64,000 nucleotides of DNA from Rugalucina vietnamica (GCA_964017185.1 OZ024870.1:64582812-64646811), one strand, 5' to 3'. Shown: positions 22,601-33,303, counted from the first letter of the stretch. Notes: generated by a model from the sequence alone, not told the origin. Program-made: numbers and translations.

Positions 22601-23732
22601 CTTTTGATTGCTGGTATACTCCATTTTTTGTGATTTTTCCTAATATAGAAAAGTTCTCATTGATATTCAAACACCAGGAAGTCAGTTCGATTTTTTATAT
22701 CTTATTACATGGTTAAAGAACATTGTCAAAACAATCATTTGGTACCTATTTCTGCTCTCTATGTCTATCAGTAGCCAAGATACATGTGGTAATATATGGG
22801 TACCACATTACTTCCTGTGTTTATTATGGGTGTGGGTGAACACTCTGTGATTTTATGTGACACAAATGGGCATTAAAGTGATCCTCTGACCAAACTGGCA
22901 CCCATGACCATGTGTTCTAAGGGTACAAGGTACGTCCTAAAGATAACCCATCCCAAACACTTCAAAACTAATGGTAATAGATTTTCCCTTTCTTTAATCT
23001 CAAGTGATTTTCATCATTTTCATTAATATTCATGAAAATGCAAATGAGAATATTTATTTAGGCCCATGGCATCAACAAATTTGTCAAATAGTACTATTGG
23101 TACAATAACAATGAGCCACAATGATAGTTTAGGGCTGAAATTAGTTTTTATGGGAGAATTGATTTTTAATTGTTTCTGTTTATTCATTTTAATATTTTAA
23201 TAAAAATTCATGAATATGCAAAAAAGGAATAAATAAGCAATAAAAATGTTATAAAAATAATGATTACATCAACATTTATTGATAAAAATGTACTGATAAA
23301 AATATATTGATTGATTTGATTCTCATAATTGCGCTTAATTTTTTACATATACATTAAGTGGGTGGGGTAATTCAATGCCTTAAGATGACACAGTTTACTC
23401 AAATGACACATTTACAGCTTTATACATGGCTAAGACATACTCAGCTGCAATCAGACAAGATAAAATGACATCAGGATAGTATACGATATTGAAGAAACAT
23501 ATGAATATGACTGTTCGTAATATATTTGTGTAGTGCATTTCAGCTGTATATAACAAATAGTACGTCTAAATACCGTCTGATTAAAGCATCACGCCAAAAA
23601 AATTTCCAGAGCAGTCCACTTAGACCTTCTTTTGGAAGGTCAGAGCTATCCAAAAAAGCATTCAAAACAACTATAGCAGGAGATGTCACCTCCAACCTTT
23701 TTTTGCGAGATAGAGACTTTTGGCTCCCTGGG
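19690..23732. mobile_element. 4.04 kb foldback-type transposon
   Basis: Long terminal inverted repeats of about 365 bp (19690-20052 and 23355-23732) begin CCCAGGGAGCCAA and include GGAGGTGACATC, ACTATAG, TGGACTGCTC and the inner mark AATTACCCCACCCACTTA. TA is duplicated outside both ends (19688-19689, 23733-23734). The 3.3 kb interior has no transposase and is mostly a tandem array (20345-22790). A non-autonomous element; superfamily unknown. The 91-codon ORF within the left arm has no domain. Confidence 0.85.
20345..22790. repeat. Tandem array, about 13 units of ~186 bp
   Basis: Each unit carries TTTGATACCAATTTCAGCTC, GGTTGCTGAGATA, and TTGGTATACCCCC, with the last recurring at about 20403, 20588, 20766, 20953, 21142, 21332, 21521, 21706, 21893, 22082, 22257 and 22443. 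In the middle, a two-unit block (about 20800-21180) is repeated almost exactly (about 21180-21560), which indicates recent higher-order duplication. Outer units are more diverged. Confidence 0.85.
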
Positions 23733-23904
23733 TATTAGTGATCACAAGTAGAGTTCTTATTTTGCATTCCGTTCACAGTTTCATTTATAAGTGTTTGTCA
23801 TCATGCATAGGTATTGTTTGAAGACACCCAAATAACCCATTGGTATCAAGTAGGATGCTAGTTACTCAACCTTTATCATTTTATATGTTGCCCACAGGGT
23901 TTTA

Positions 23905-24132
23905 GGTCCGTCACAGTGCGAGATGATTCTTTATGATATCAGCTACTGATTCTTTTTGACAACGCTGATGATTCTTTTTGTCTATTGGTAGGTGATGTGA
24001 AACTGGCGTTTCTAAGGTTTCTGATGCCGAAAATGACCTTTTTGGGTACACATACATATAGTATATACGAGCCGGAAACTGTTCTACTTAGCTGATATCA
24101 TAAACTAAGAACCACCCACACTGTGACGGACC
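23905..24132. mobile_element. 228 bp MITE, PIF/Harbinger-like
   Basis: Ends GGTCCGTCACAGTG ... CACTGTGACGGACC, with longer imperfect pairing inward (GATATCAGCT/AGCTGATATC). TTA lies outside both ends (23902-23904, 24133-24135). A GG-start terminus with a 3 bp TTA duplication fits PIF/Harbinger. Confidence 0.8.
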
Positions 24133-24135
24133 TTA

Positions 24136-24642
24136 ACCACTGTGTTATCTACATAATTATCTTTGATATTTATAGCTATGTAATAATTATTCAATTTGAG
24201 CATTTGCTTAAATACTTTTGTTAAAATATCAAGACATCAATCAAATAAATGTTCGAAAATAACGCTTGCATTTTCTGTTCCATTTCTGTCTTGAATCTTG
24301 GTCTGATGGTAATGCACCCGTCAGTGGAGACCCCGCCCCCTCGGCAGCGGAGATAGTGGAGGTATCTGGCTTAACTGTAGTGTGTACACTTAGCATTGTC
24401 TCAGCAAAGCTGCTGGGTAGTGGGAGTTTTGATTCCTGCTCAAAGACTCAATGAAGTTTATTTAGACATTATTGTCTAATAAAGATTCCGTAGTCAAATA
24501 TGACTTTTTGCAAACAGTTGTGTTCTGCTTGCCAAGTATCTAGTCCAGATAGACTGCCTGAGATGCTAATGACATGAGGATTGACCCCAAATGCCCTTCA
24601 CTCTTGCATATTCTTTCAAGCAGATTTGGTCATTCACGATTC
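24136..24642. other. No gene recognised
   Basis: Flank between the MITE and the LTR retrotransposon. One 62-codon ORF without domain. The last bases CTAC (24643-24646) are the left target duplication of the retrotransposon. Confidence 0.45.
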
Positions 24643-24646
24643 CTAC

Positions 24647-25699
24647 TGTAACGTAGTCGAGTGGTCTTTGGTGTTTACCAAACTATGCAATATAAGATCA
24701 TGCAAGAAAAACGATACTATATAAGCAATTTTCCTCAGGCTTCTTTGCCAAATGATTTGATACTATAATCTCAAAAATCAGTTTAATTTCGAAACTATGA
24801 TTTGCAAATGATTTACAATGATTTATAAATGCGATGTTTCTCAACCAATATAAGGTTTGTGATTTCAATCTCAGAACAACCCCTGTTGTTCTGAGTTACT
24901 CTTTTATTCCAGAACCACTTGTTCTGAATCGTCTGTGGTTGGTTAGCTCAAAAACCTATTTGCTCTTAGTTCGATACTAATAAGCAAATCTTAATACGTC
25001 TGTGGTTGGTTAGCTCAAAACCTATTTGCTCTTAGTTCAATACTAATAAGCAAATCTACCTCTGGTTTATTTTCTTCTTTAATTCTCTAAGCTTCTTTTC
25101 GATCTGCTTGCTACTTGACATTTTGGAGTTGTGTCCATCTTGCATCGTGCGGCTTCTTTTATACCACTGGACGAGCCTATTTTTAATCCTTAGGATGATC
25201 AACTTTTTGTAACTAATTAATTTATCATTTTTCAAATTAACAATGGACTCGCTCCGTCAAGACTAATAATATCCTACTATTCATTGATTGAGTGGTATGC
25301 TTTTACCAACAAAATTAATTGGTTTTATTAATTATTAAAAATAATAATTCATCAGATTCACCTTTTGATCGAAATGGACTATTCCGGACTACTTCCTAAT
25401 ACAGGTTTTTAGCTCTTCCCTGCTTTGGGTTATCTGCCGGGTACCAACAAGTTGTTTATTAATTTCGCTTCCGGTATGAAATTATTTTACACGGAGAGGT
25501 GGGGAATCGAGGCTAATTATGCCCTTTAACGGATAATACAAGGCTTGTGGTGAGAGATTTTAGCAGAAAGATATTTACCTCAAAGGGATGCATTATTTTC
25601 CTAAAGTATTGGCCGGATTTTACCAGATTCCACTGATTATTAATTGTTTATATTTACAAGTATAAGCTTTTAACAAGGCTCCACACTTGAATCATTACA
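24647..25699 (-). repeat. 3' LTR of the Ty3/Gypsy element
   Basis: 1,053 bp, beginning TGTAACGTAG and ending ATCATTACA in plus-strand reading. Contains a 67 bp tandem duplication (24931-24997, then 24998 onward) around TCTGTGGTTGGTTAGCTCA. Confidence 0.95.
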
Positions 25700-25720
25700 T
25701 TACCCACGCCTCCGCTTAAA
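25700..25720 (-). promoter_or_regulatory. Polypurine-type tract before the 3' LTR
   Basis: In element orientation AAGCGGAGGCGTGGGTAA abuts the 3' LTR. It is purine-rich with a few pyrimidines, at the position where plus-strand priming occurs in LTR retrotransposons. Confidence 0.5.
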
Positions 25721-25964
25721 ATCGTCCCGATTTGTTTTGTTAGAAAATTCGTAATTTTACCTGAATAAACTCAAGAATAAACACTTATAAACATTTCTTC
25801 ATGTATTGAACGAAAAACAAAATAATATCTTTATATTATGATAAGACATGGCCTCTCCAATGTAATGCTTTTTACAATGATAATAATGTCTTGTCACTCT
25901 GTCATCACAAGCTTCTTTTTGAAGCACTTAAAAAAAATAACGTTATGTCCTCTTCGTCTTTAAG

Positions 25965-26780
25965 TTAATTGAATGATAGATCCATCTGTAATCTTTTGCC
26001 TCCTGGGAACTTCAGAACTACGCGTTTCCTCATGTTTTGATTCACGCTTATCTGGATCTCATCAATGTCTTCTGTCCCGGATTCAACATTCTCCTCTTTG
26101 GCACGTTTCTGGTCAGGCTGCTCATTAGTACTGATCTTCCTCTTTGGTGCAAATGGTTTCATTGGTTGTGTATGCTTAGAATACACCCTTCCTTCATAGA
26201 TATTCCTGATTGTCCTCGTATCTTTTTCTTCTCTCTTCTCCTCTCCATCACGTGGCTCTCCTTCTTTCATATTCACTTCACCTTGCTTTTCTCCGTTTTT
26301 CTCATCACAATCGTTATCTCTACTCCTTTCCTCTCCATCATTAGACTCTCCTTTCAGACTCACATCAAGTTCATTTTCACCTTGCTTCTCTTTGTCTTTC
26401 TCATTGCAACAGTTATCTACACTTTCTGATCCACTTTGCTCTTGCTCTGATGCTTCTTCTTCTTCCAACAACTGAATGTCCGGGGAACTCCAATCTTCCA
26501 GGAGGAACCCATCATCTTGTTTTGACGTACTCGGCCCTGGACTGAGACTTGGACTTCCAGTGATATCTTTGATGGTTTCCTTCTTACTCTCATGAGACGT
26601 TTTGGTCTCTTTACTCTCGTGAACCTTCTTGGTCTCCTCCTTACTCTCATGAAACTTCTTCATGTGAACATTGAGATATGTTCTCCGCAAGAAGCGAGTA
26701 CCGCAGGTCTCACAGGCAAATGGCTTATCCTTTGTTTGCACCACCTTCACTTTTCTCTCCGTCATCTTAGTCTTAGCCAT
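25965..26780 (-). CDS. Accessory C2H2 zinc-finger ORF of the Ty3/Gypsy element
   Basis: A 271-codon ORF between pol and the 3' LTR, where errantiviruses carry env. It is not env-like: no signal peptide and no membrane segment. Residues 20-45 form one C2H2 zinc finger (KPFACETCGTRF ... HMKKFH, spacing C-x2-C-x12-H-x4-H). Three HESKE-type repeats follow (about 44-68), then a Ser/Pro segment, a long acidic stretch (about 95-190) with two related CDEKxGEKQGE-like motifs, basic patches that could be nuclear signals (APKRK, QKRAK), and a basic C-terminus. Likely a nuclear nucleic-acid- or chromatin-binding protein acting in targeting, export or silencing resistance; that role is inference. It lies 141 nt downstream of pol and probably needs a spliced or second transcript. 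I know no named counterpart. Confidence 0.85.
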   Translation of the reverse strand: MAKTKMTERKVKVVQTKDKPFACETCGTRFLRRTYLNVHMKKFHESKEETKKVHESKETKTSHESKKETIKDITGSPSLSPGPSTSKQDDGFLLEDWSSPDIQLLEEEEASEQEQSGSESVDNCCNEKDKEKQGENELDVSLKGESNDGEERSRDNDCDEKNGEKQGEVNMKEGEPRDGEEKREEKDTRTIRNIYEGRVYSKHTQPMKPFAPKRKISTNEQPDQKRAKEENVESGTEDIDEIQISVNQNMRKRVVLKFPGGKRLQMDLSFN

Positions 26781-26921
26781 ACTGCAATAATAAAAAAAAA
26801 TGTCAGATGATGTGAAATATATCCCTCACATTCAACAATTTGAATAAGAAGCAAATACGTATTTCTCTTTAATGTTTTTTTTTTTTAATTTTCTAAATAT
26901 ATGTACATGGTATCTGCAAAA

Positions 26922-29900
26922 TTACAGTACATAGTCAGAAAACTTCTGTGGTGGATGTCTCTGACGTCTTCCTCTACCAAACTCTTTAACTTCTTTAACT
27001 GGTTCTTCAGCATCACAGAACTCATCTTCTCCAACTTCTTCATCATTGTTTTCAGCTATCTCACCCTCCTGAACCTCATTTGTAGATTGGCTGTCCACCT
27101 CTTGTGGTTGCACATCTGCCTCATTGTTTCCTTTTGATACTTCATTTAACTCTTCTCTTCTGTATTTCCGTTTCATCCTATCAACATGAACTACCTTCTG
27201 GAATCCTGTTGCCTTATTCTTGACCTTATAGGTCAGATCAGAATATCTCTCTAGGACAACATATGGACCATGCCAATAGAATGTAAACTTTGGCGATCTG
27301 CCAACGTGTTTTCTTAAGAAGAACACATACACTTCATCGCCTTTCTCAAATTTCTCCCAAAACAACTTATTGTCATGATACCTCTTCTGACGTCTCATTT
27401 CTGTTTGAATGTGCTCTCTAGCTATCTCATGTGCTTGCTCCATTCTACTTCGAAGGTTTGCTGCAAAATCTGACTGAAACTCTTTGATGTTATTAGGGTT
27501 GGCAAATTGAATATCCAAAGGAACTGTCACTTCTCTGCCTAACATCATCATGTTTGGGGTATACCCAGTTGTTTCATTTACAGAAGATCTGTACGCCATG
27601 AGCACATATGGTAACCTTTCATCCCAATCTGAATGTTCCTCATTTACAAATGCACGTAGTAACCCTTCTAGTGTTTTGTTGAACCTTTCAACCATTCCAT
27701 CACTTTGCGGATGATAAGGCGTGGTCCTGGTTTTCTTAATATCCAACAGAAAACACACTTCCTGATAAAGTTCACTTTCAAACTGTCTACCTTGATCTGA
27801 ATGGATATAACTCGGCACACCAAACCTACTCACTACTTCATCAACCAAGCACTTTGCCACTGTTTCCGCCCGTTGATCTGGTATCGGGAATGCTTCCACC
27901 CATTTGGTGAAATAATCACTTATCACCAAAATATAGCGATTCCCTTTGTCAGTCTCTGGGAGTGGTCCGAGTATATCTGTAGCTATCCTTTCCATAGGAT
28001 AACCTGATCCTGTCAAAGTCATTGGAGATCTTTTTGTACGAGGAGGGGCTTTTCCTCTTGAACAGATATCACAGCTGCGAACATATTGCTCTACATATGT
28101 ATATAATCCAGCCCAATAGTACTTCTCTCTTACTTTCCACAAAGTTTTGCGTATCCCAAAGTGTCCTCCAATGATAGAATCATGGCAATGTTGTAGCACT
28201 GTTTCCCTTAAGTCTTTTGGCATAATGATCTGATACCTTTCTGGTTTCTTGTCCTCATACCAGATTCTACATAAAAGATCATCGTGAATACACAGTCTCT
28301 GAAATTGTGACCAATAAGATTTCACGCTGTTGCTCATTCCACTGATGGTTGTCCATTTTGGTCTTTCTTCTTTTTCAACCCAACTTCTAACTAGTTGGAT
28401 TTCATGGTCAGCCATCTGAGCATCCTTCAACGAAGAATTTTCTTCTGTCACATCTTTGGTTCTAGCAAAAGTAACCTTTGCGGACTGTTTTGTCTTTCCC
28501 TTCCTCACTGGTATTCTACTTAATGCGTCTGCATTGGTATGTCTTTTTCCAGGGCGATGTTGGATTTCAAAGTTAAATGAAGCCAGTGTTTCTATCCATC
28601 TTGCAGTTTGGCCCTCTGGATCTTTTGTTTTCATCAATGATTTAAGTGCACTGTGATCTGTTCTCACCAAGAACCTTCTTCCCAAGAGATAATGCCTATA
28701 TCTTTTCATGAAGTACACAACCGACAGCAATTCTTTCCGTGTAACGCTGTATTGTCTTTCTGATTTACTGAGCGTCCGACTTCCGAAGCAAATGACTCTT
28801 TCCTTCCCATCTATTTTCTGCGACAGCACCGCACCTATGCTGTTTCCAGATGCATCAGTATCGAGGACAAAATCTTTGCTAAAATCTGGAAATGCAAGTA
28901 TCGGCGCCTCTGTCAAGTGTTTCTTCAGTTTTTCAAATGCTTCTTGGCACTGCTCTGTCCATACAAATGGTCGTCCTTTTTCTGTCAATGTATGTAAAGG
29001 TTTCGCAGTTTCAGCATACCCTTTTATAAACCTTCTATAATACCCACATAGTCCAAGAAAACTTCGAATTTCTGTTTGGTTTATGGGCACTGGCCAGTCT
29101 TGTACAGCCTTTATCTTTTCTGGGTCTGTAGCCACACCTTCATCTGAGATAATGTGACCCAGAAATGGCACTGATTTAGCGAACAATTCACACTTTTTCG
29201 GTTTCAATTTGAGTCCTGCTCCTCTAAGCCTTTCCATGACCTTTTTCAAATTCTCAACAGCTTCATCAAAGTTTCTTCCAAATGTGATGATATCGTCTAA
29301 ATATATCAAACATATGTCCCATTGTAAGCCTGCTAAAACAGCTTCCATTAATCTCTCGAATGTCGCTGGGGCATTGCATAACCCAAATGGGAGTACTCTG
29401 AACTGAAATAAGCCCTTCCTAGTTATGAATGCTGTCTTGGCCTTATCACTAGAATCCATTCCAACTTGCCAGTATCCAGAATATAGGTCAAGTGTTGAAA
29501 ACCACTTTGCACCTGCCAAACTATCCAGAGTTTCATCAATTTTCGGCAATGGATACGCATCTTTTACTGTAACATCGTTCAAAGCCCTATAGTCCACGCA
29601 GAACCTATAACTTCCGTCCTTCTTTTTGACCAATACAACTCCAGAGGCCCATGGACTATTCGACTTCTCAATAACACCTCTTTTCAACATGTCATCAATT
29701 TGTCTGTCCGCTTCTTCTGCCATAGTTTGTGGTAACCTTCTCATTCTTTGTTTTATTGGTCTGGACCCATCTGTATTGATCTGATGTTCCACTGTATCTG
29801 TGAAACCCATATCTTCCTCATTTAATGCAAATACATCTTGGTAGTCTCTGAGTGTCTCTTTCAACTTTACTTTCTGTGCTCTATCCAAATGCTTAGAGCT

Positions 29901-32102
29901 TTTGTCCAATAAAATCTGTAACTGCTCTGGCAGATTCTTATTTTTCCCAACTGAATGACTTGGCTTTGTATCTTCCTTTACTTCGTCCACAGGCTCAAAT
30001 GTCCCCAATATTGTACCTTTCTTTATAACAATGGGGCTGTCTGTAGGATTCATTAAGCGAACTGGAACTCTTTCACTTGCTTTGGCCAACACTCGGCCAC
30101 TCAAAACACCCTTCTTTTCTATGAGATCTTCCTTCGGCTCTATTACCCCTAATTTCTCTAAACAGATACCTTTGTTTGAAATGCTTCCTGGGATAACCAT
30201 CTCATTGTTGGATGGAATGCTCACAGTTTCTGCAGCAGCAATTCTGAAACAACCCATTTTTCCTCTCATGAAACAATTTATCTCAGAACCCTCTGTATTC
30301 AGTGTACATTCGTTGAAGTTTAAAGTACATGAGAATTTCTGCATGAAGTCAAGCCCAATTACTACTTCAGTATTAATATTAGCAACAATGGCCGGAAGAT
30401 GGAATAGTTTCCCATTGAAAGAAAGGGTAAACTCTGCGACACCCATAGTAAACACTTCCTCCCCATTTGCTGCTATCATCTTACATTCAACTGGATTCAG
30501 CAATGGACGTTTGCGCTGAGGAAGCTTGTTGTACACTGTATCTGAAATCAACGTGGCCGTAGCTCCTGAATCTACAAGGGCTGTAATTCCAATGCCGTGA
30601 AGAACACCACAACAGTACATCCCTGAATCGAGTATATCAATAGGATGGTCATAGTTGTGCCCAGCTCGTTTTACCTGCTTTTTCGTTGTTGGCTGTTCTG
30701 CTGGAATGATGATGGGGTCTCTTGGTTCTGGTTTTCTCTTGTTTTGTGGACATTCAAAGGATTTGTGTCCCATCTTATCGCATGCAAAACACTTTGGTCC
30801 GTTTGGACACTTATTGGCAAAATGGGACGAATCTCCACAATTAAAGCAATGCCGTTTAGGTTTACTTGTGTTCATTTCAGGCTTGTTCTTTGTAATCTGC
30901 TTGGAATTGTTCCTGTTGTTAAAATTCTCTTCCCTTCGACCTTGTTTCATGAGTTTTACTAACTCGCCCAGAGAAGACTGTGTCTTCTTATTGTCCTCTT
31001 TTATTAGTTCCATTGTTTGTTTCAACTCAGAGTTTCCATCCATTTGAGCATCCGCTTGTCGTACATACTTCTGCCCTCTTCGCTGCCTTTCTGCTCTGTC
31101 AAAAGCTTCTAGCTCAACTGCAACCTTTACTGCCTCGTTCAAATCCTTTGGTCTTGTTTGTTGAATTTTCAACCTCATCTCTGCGTCAGAAATAGCATCC
31201 ATGAAAAATCCCATAGCTAGAGATGTTATTAGGTTTTGATCTGCTCTAGGGTAGGCAAGTGTGGTTAACCTAAGTATTCGTTGGCCAAATTCTGCAACAT
31301 TCTCGCCATGTTTCCATTCTCTCTCTTTCAACTGAGCCCTGTATAATTCGGTTTGGCTTTCTGGCGAAAATCTTTCACTGAGTGCCCTTGATAATGCCTC
31401 AAAATCTTTCTGATCTTCCACGGGTAAGTTTCCTAATACTCCTTGCGCCAGCCCCCTCAAACTAACGCCAAGATATAACCCTTTCTGTTGTATGGTCCAG
31501 TTATTTATTTCTGCACACATATCAAAATGCGTTCTGTAATCTATCCATGAAGTGCTACCATCAAATGTAGCTGGTTTTGTTATGAACCCACTCTTTTTAC
31601 TTGGTTCAACTGTTTCCTTTTTCTGTCCAGTGTTTTCCTCTTTCAGTGGACATGAAAATGACTCTTCCATTGGCTCCTTTTTAATGGTCCGGTCAGGATC
31701 AAATTTGGGACTATCTACCAAACTCATTCCACTTTTCAAACTTTCTTTCTTACTCTCAGATTTCATTTCCAGTTGTATTTCAGACAACTTTTCCATTAAC
31801 ATCAACATGTCTCTTTCCCTATTATTGTCTCTGGATCTCATTTCTTCTCGTAGCTCTGCAAACTCCCTATCTCTCTGTCTTAAGTCATCTCTTGTACCCT
31901 CTATCATCCTGTACATTAAACGCATATCTTCTCTCAATTGCTCAGCGTCCATGGTTTCTCTAACCATTCTGTGTTCAGTGAGTGGGTCTTCCACTGACAT
32001 AGTTTGTTTCTGTACAGGTTTAGCCTTGGTTGGAATCAAGGGTACTGTGTCCCTAACCTCAGCTAATGGGTCAATATCAGAAAAGAAGTCTCTGTGTGCC
32101 AT
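26922..32102 (-). CDS. Gag-Pol polyprotein, Ty3/Gypsy
   Basis: A single 1,726-codon ORF with no internal stop or frameshift. In order: a Gag region with a coiled-coil-like charged N-terminus; two CCHC zinc knuckles at about residues 412-452 (CFNCGDSSHFANKC, CFACDKMGHKSFEC); an aspartic protease with DSGA at about 511; a reverse transcriptase with FCVDYRALN and active site YLDD at about 933; RNase H with DTDASG at about 1080; and an integrase with an H-H-C-C zinc finger at about 1302-1346 and the D, D, E residues at about 1373, 1434 and 1470. A GPY/F-type end (WHGPYVV, about 1609) follows, and there is no chromodomain. It makes the particle and enzymes that copy and insert the element. The start is the first ATG after the primer binding site, about 130 nt downstream. 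Gag and Pol are in one frame, so their ratio must be set by processing or another route. Confidence 0.95.
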   Translation of the reverse strand: MAHRDFFSDIDPLAEVRDTVPLIPTKAKPVQKQTMSVEDPLTEHRMVRETMDAEQLREDMRLMYRMIEGTRDDLRQRDREFAELREEMRSRDNNRERDMLMLMEKLSEIQLEMKSESKKESLKSGMSLVDSPKFDPDRTIKKEPMEESFSCPLKEENTGQKKETVEPSKKSGFITKPATFDGSTSWIDYRTHFDMCAEINNWTIQQKGLYLGVSLRGLAQGVLGNLPVEDQKDFEALSRALSERFSPESQTELYRAQLKEREWKHGENVAEFGQRILRLTTLAYPRADQNLITSLAMGFFMDAISDAEMRLKIQQTRPKDLNEAVKVAVELEAFDRAERQRRGQKYVRQADAQMDGNSELKQTMELIKEDNKKTQSSLGELVKLMKQGRREENFNNRNNSKQITKNKPEMNTSKPKRHCFNCGDSSHFANKCPNGPKCFACDKMGHKSFECPQNKRKPEPRDPIIIPAEQPTTKKQVKRAGHNYDHPIDILDSGMYCCGVLHGIGITALVDSGATATLISDTVYNKLPQRKRPLLNPVECKMIAANGEEVFTMGVAEFTLSFNGKLFHLPAIVANINTEVVIGLDFMQKFSCTLNFNECTLNTEGSEINCFMRGKMGCFRIAAAETVSIPSNNEMVIPGSISNKGICLEKLGVIEPKEDLIEKKGVLSGRVLAKASERVPVRLMNPTDSPIVIKKGTILGTFEPVDEVKEDTKPSHSVGKNKNLPEQLQILLDKSSKHLDRAQKVKLKETLRDYQDVFALNEEDMGFTDTVEHQINTDGSRPIKQRMRRLPQTMAEEADRQIDDMLKRGVIEKSNSPWASGVVLVKKKDGSYRFCVDYRALNDVTVKDAYPLPKIDETLDSLAGAKWFSTLDLYSGYWQVGMDSSDKAKTAFITRKGLFQFRVLPFGLCNAPATFERLMEAVLAGLQWDICLIYLDDIITFGRNFDEAVENLKKVMERLRGAGLKLKPKKCELFAKSVPFLGHIISDEGVATDPEKIKAVQDWPVPINQTEIRSFLGLCGYYRRFIKGYAETAKPLHTLTEKGRPFVWTEQCQEAFEKLKKHLTEAPILAFPDFSKDFVLDTDASGNSIGAVLSQKIDGKERVICFGSRTLSKSERQYSVTRKELLSVVYFMKRYRHYLLGRRFLVRTDHSALKSLMKTKDPEGQTARWIETLASFNFEIQHRPGKRHTNADALSRIPVRKGKTKQSAKVTFARTKDVTEENSSLKDAQMADHEIQLVRSWVEKEERPKWTTISGMSNSVKSYWSQFQRLCIHDDLLCRIWYEDKKPERYQIIMPKDLRETVLQHCHDSIIGGHFGIRKTLWKVREKYYWAGLYTYVEQYVRSCDICSRGKAPPRTKRSPMTLTGSGYPMERIATDILGPLPETDKGNRYILVISDYFTKWVEAFPIPDQRAETVAKCLVDEVVSRFGVPSYIHSDQGRQFESELYQEVCFLLDIKKTRTTPYHPQSDGMVERFNKTLEGLLRAFVNEEHSDWDERLPYVLMAYRSSVNETTGYTPNMMMLGREVTVPLDIQFANPNNIKEFQSDFAANLRSRMEQAHEIAREHIQTEMRRQKRYHDNKLFWEKFEKGDEVYVFFLRKHVGRSPKFTFYWHGPYVVLERYSDLTYKVKNKATGFQKVVHVDRMKRKYRREELNEVSKGNNEADVQPQEVDSQSTNEVQEGEIAENNDEEVGEDEFCDAEEPVKEVKEFGRGRRQRHPPQKFSDYVL

Positions 32103-32235
32103 GGTTATACTTTATTTTCAATCAAAAATGTACACAAATATAAGCACATAAAATGGACCTAAAGTGACCCTATACTACTATTCAATTTTTTTTTTTTTTT
32201 GAAACAACACTGATTCTAGAATTCGGATCCCCGAA

Positions 32236-32245
32236 GCTGCCACCA
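32236..32245 (-). promoter_or_regulatory. Primer binding site (tRNA-Leu-like)
   Basis: In element orientation TGGTGGCAGC begins 5 nt after the 5' LTR. It complements a tRNA 3' end GCTGCCACCA. From memory this matches eukaryotic tRNA-Leu (AAG/UAG) over the 10 bases. Beyond that, pairing is partial. Confidence 0.6.
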
Positions 32246-32250
32246 AATTA

Positions 32251-33303
32251 TGTAACGTAGTCGAGTGGTCTTTGGTGTTTACCAAACTATGCAATATAAG
32301 ATCATGCAAGAAAAACGATACTATATAAGCAATTTTCCTCAGGCTTCTTTGCCAAATGATTTGATACTATAATCTCAAAAATCAGTTTAATTTCGAAACT
32401 ATGATTTGCAAATGATTTACAATGATTTATAAATGCGATGTTTCTCAACCAATATAAGGTTTGTGATTTCAATCTCAGAACAACCCCTGTTGTTCTGAGT
32501 TACTCTTTTATTCCAGAACCACTTGTTCTGAATCGTCTGTGGTTGGTTAGCTCAAAAACCTATTTGCTCTTAGTTCGATACTAATAAGCAAATCTTAATA
32601 CGTCTGTGGTTGGTTAGCTCAAAACCTATTTGCTCTTAGTTCAATACTAATAAGCAAATCTACCTCTGGTTTATTTTCTTCTTTAATTCTCTAAGCTTCT
32701 TTTCGATCTGCTTGCTACTTGACATTTTGGAGTTGTGTCCATCTTGCATCGTGCGGCTTCTTTTATACCACTGGACGAGCCTATTTTTAATCCTTAGGAT
32801 GATCAACTTTTTGTAACTAATTAATTTATCATTTTTCAAATTAACAATGGACTCGCTCCGTCAAGACTAATAATATCCTACTATTCATTGATTGAGTGGT
32901 ATGCTTTTACCAACAAAATTAATTGGTTTTATTAATTATTAAAAATAATAATTCATCAGATTCACCTTTTGATCGAAATGGACTATTCCGGACTACTTCC
33001 TAATACAGGTTTTTAGCTCTTCCCTGCTTTGGGTTATCTGCCGGGTACCAACAAGTTGTTTATTAATTTCGCTTCCGGTATGAAATTATTTTACACGGAG
33101 AGGTGGGGAATCGAGGCTAATTATGCCCTTTAACGGATAATACAAGGCTTGTGGTGAGAGATTTTAGCAGAAAGATATTTACCTCAAAGGGATGCATTAT
33201 TTTCCTAAAGTATTGGCCGGATTTTACCAGATTCCACTGATTATTAATTGTTTATATTTACAAGTATAAGCTTTTAACAAGGCTCCACACTTGAATCATT
33301 ACA
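32251..33303 (-). repeat. 5' LTR of the Ty3/Gypsy element
   Basis: Same 1,053 bp sequence as 24647-25699 at a constant offset of 7,604. In element orientation this LTR carries the promoter, but I could not single out a convincing TATA box. Confidence 0.95.

Larger units (their letters stand above)
24647..33303 (-). mobile_element. Complete Ty3/Gypsy LTR retrotransposon, 8.66 kb
   Basis: Two direct 1,053 bp LTRs (TG..CA ends) enclose an intact gag-pol ORF, an accessory zinc-finger ORF, a primer binding site and a purine-rich tract, all in minus orientation. CTAC is duplicated outside both ends (24643-24646 and 33304-33307). Reading the LTRs side by side I find no difference and no length change, and the ORFs have no disruptions. 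Insertion is therefore very recent and the element is probably still capable of moving. The order protease, reverse transcriptase, RNase H, integrase places it in Ty3/Gypsy (Metaviridae). Confidence 0.95.

Noticed and set aside
20345-22790. CRISPR-like array
   Set aside because: Units are contiguous ~186 bp repeats without unique spacers, in a eukaryotic transposon.
25965-26780. Envelope gene for the Gypsy element
   Set aside because: Position fits, but there is no signal peptide, no membrane segment and no fusion or cleavage site. It carries a C2H2 finger and acidic domain instead.
26037-32151. Many plus-strand ORFs (up to 199 codons) over the Gypsy element
   Set aside because: Antisense shadows of the gag-pol and zinc-finger ORFs.
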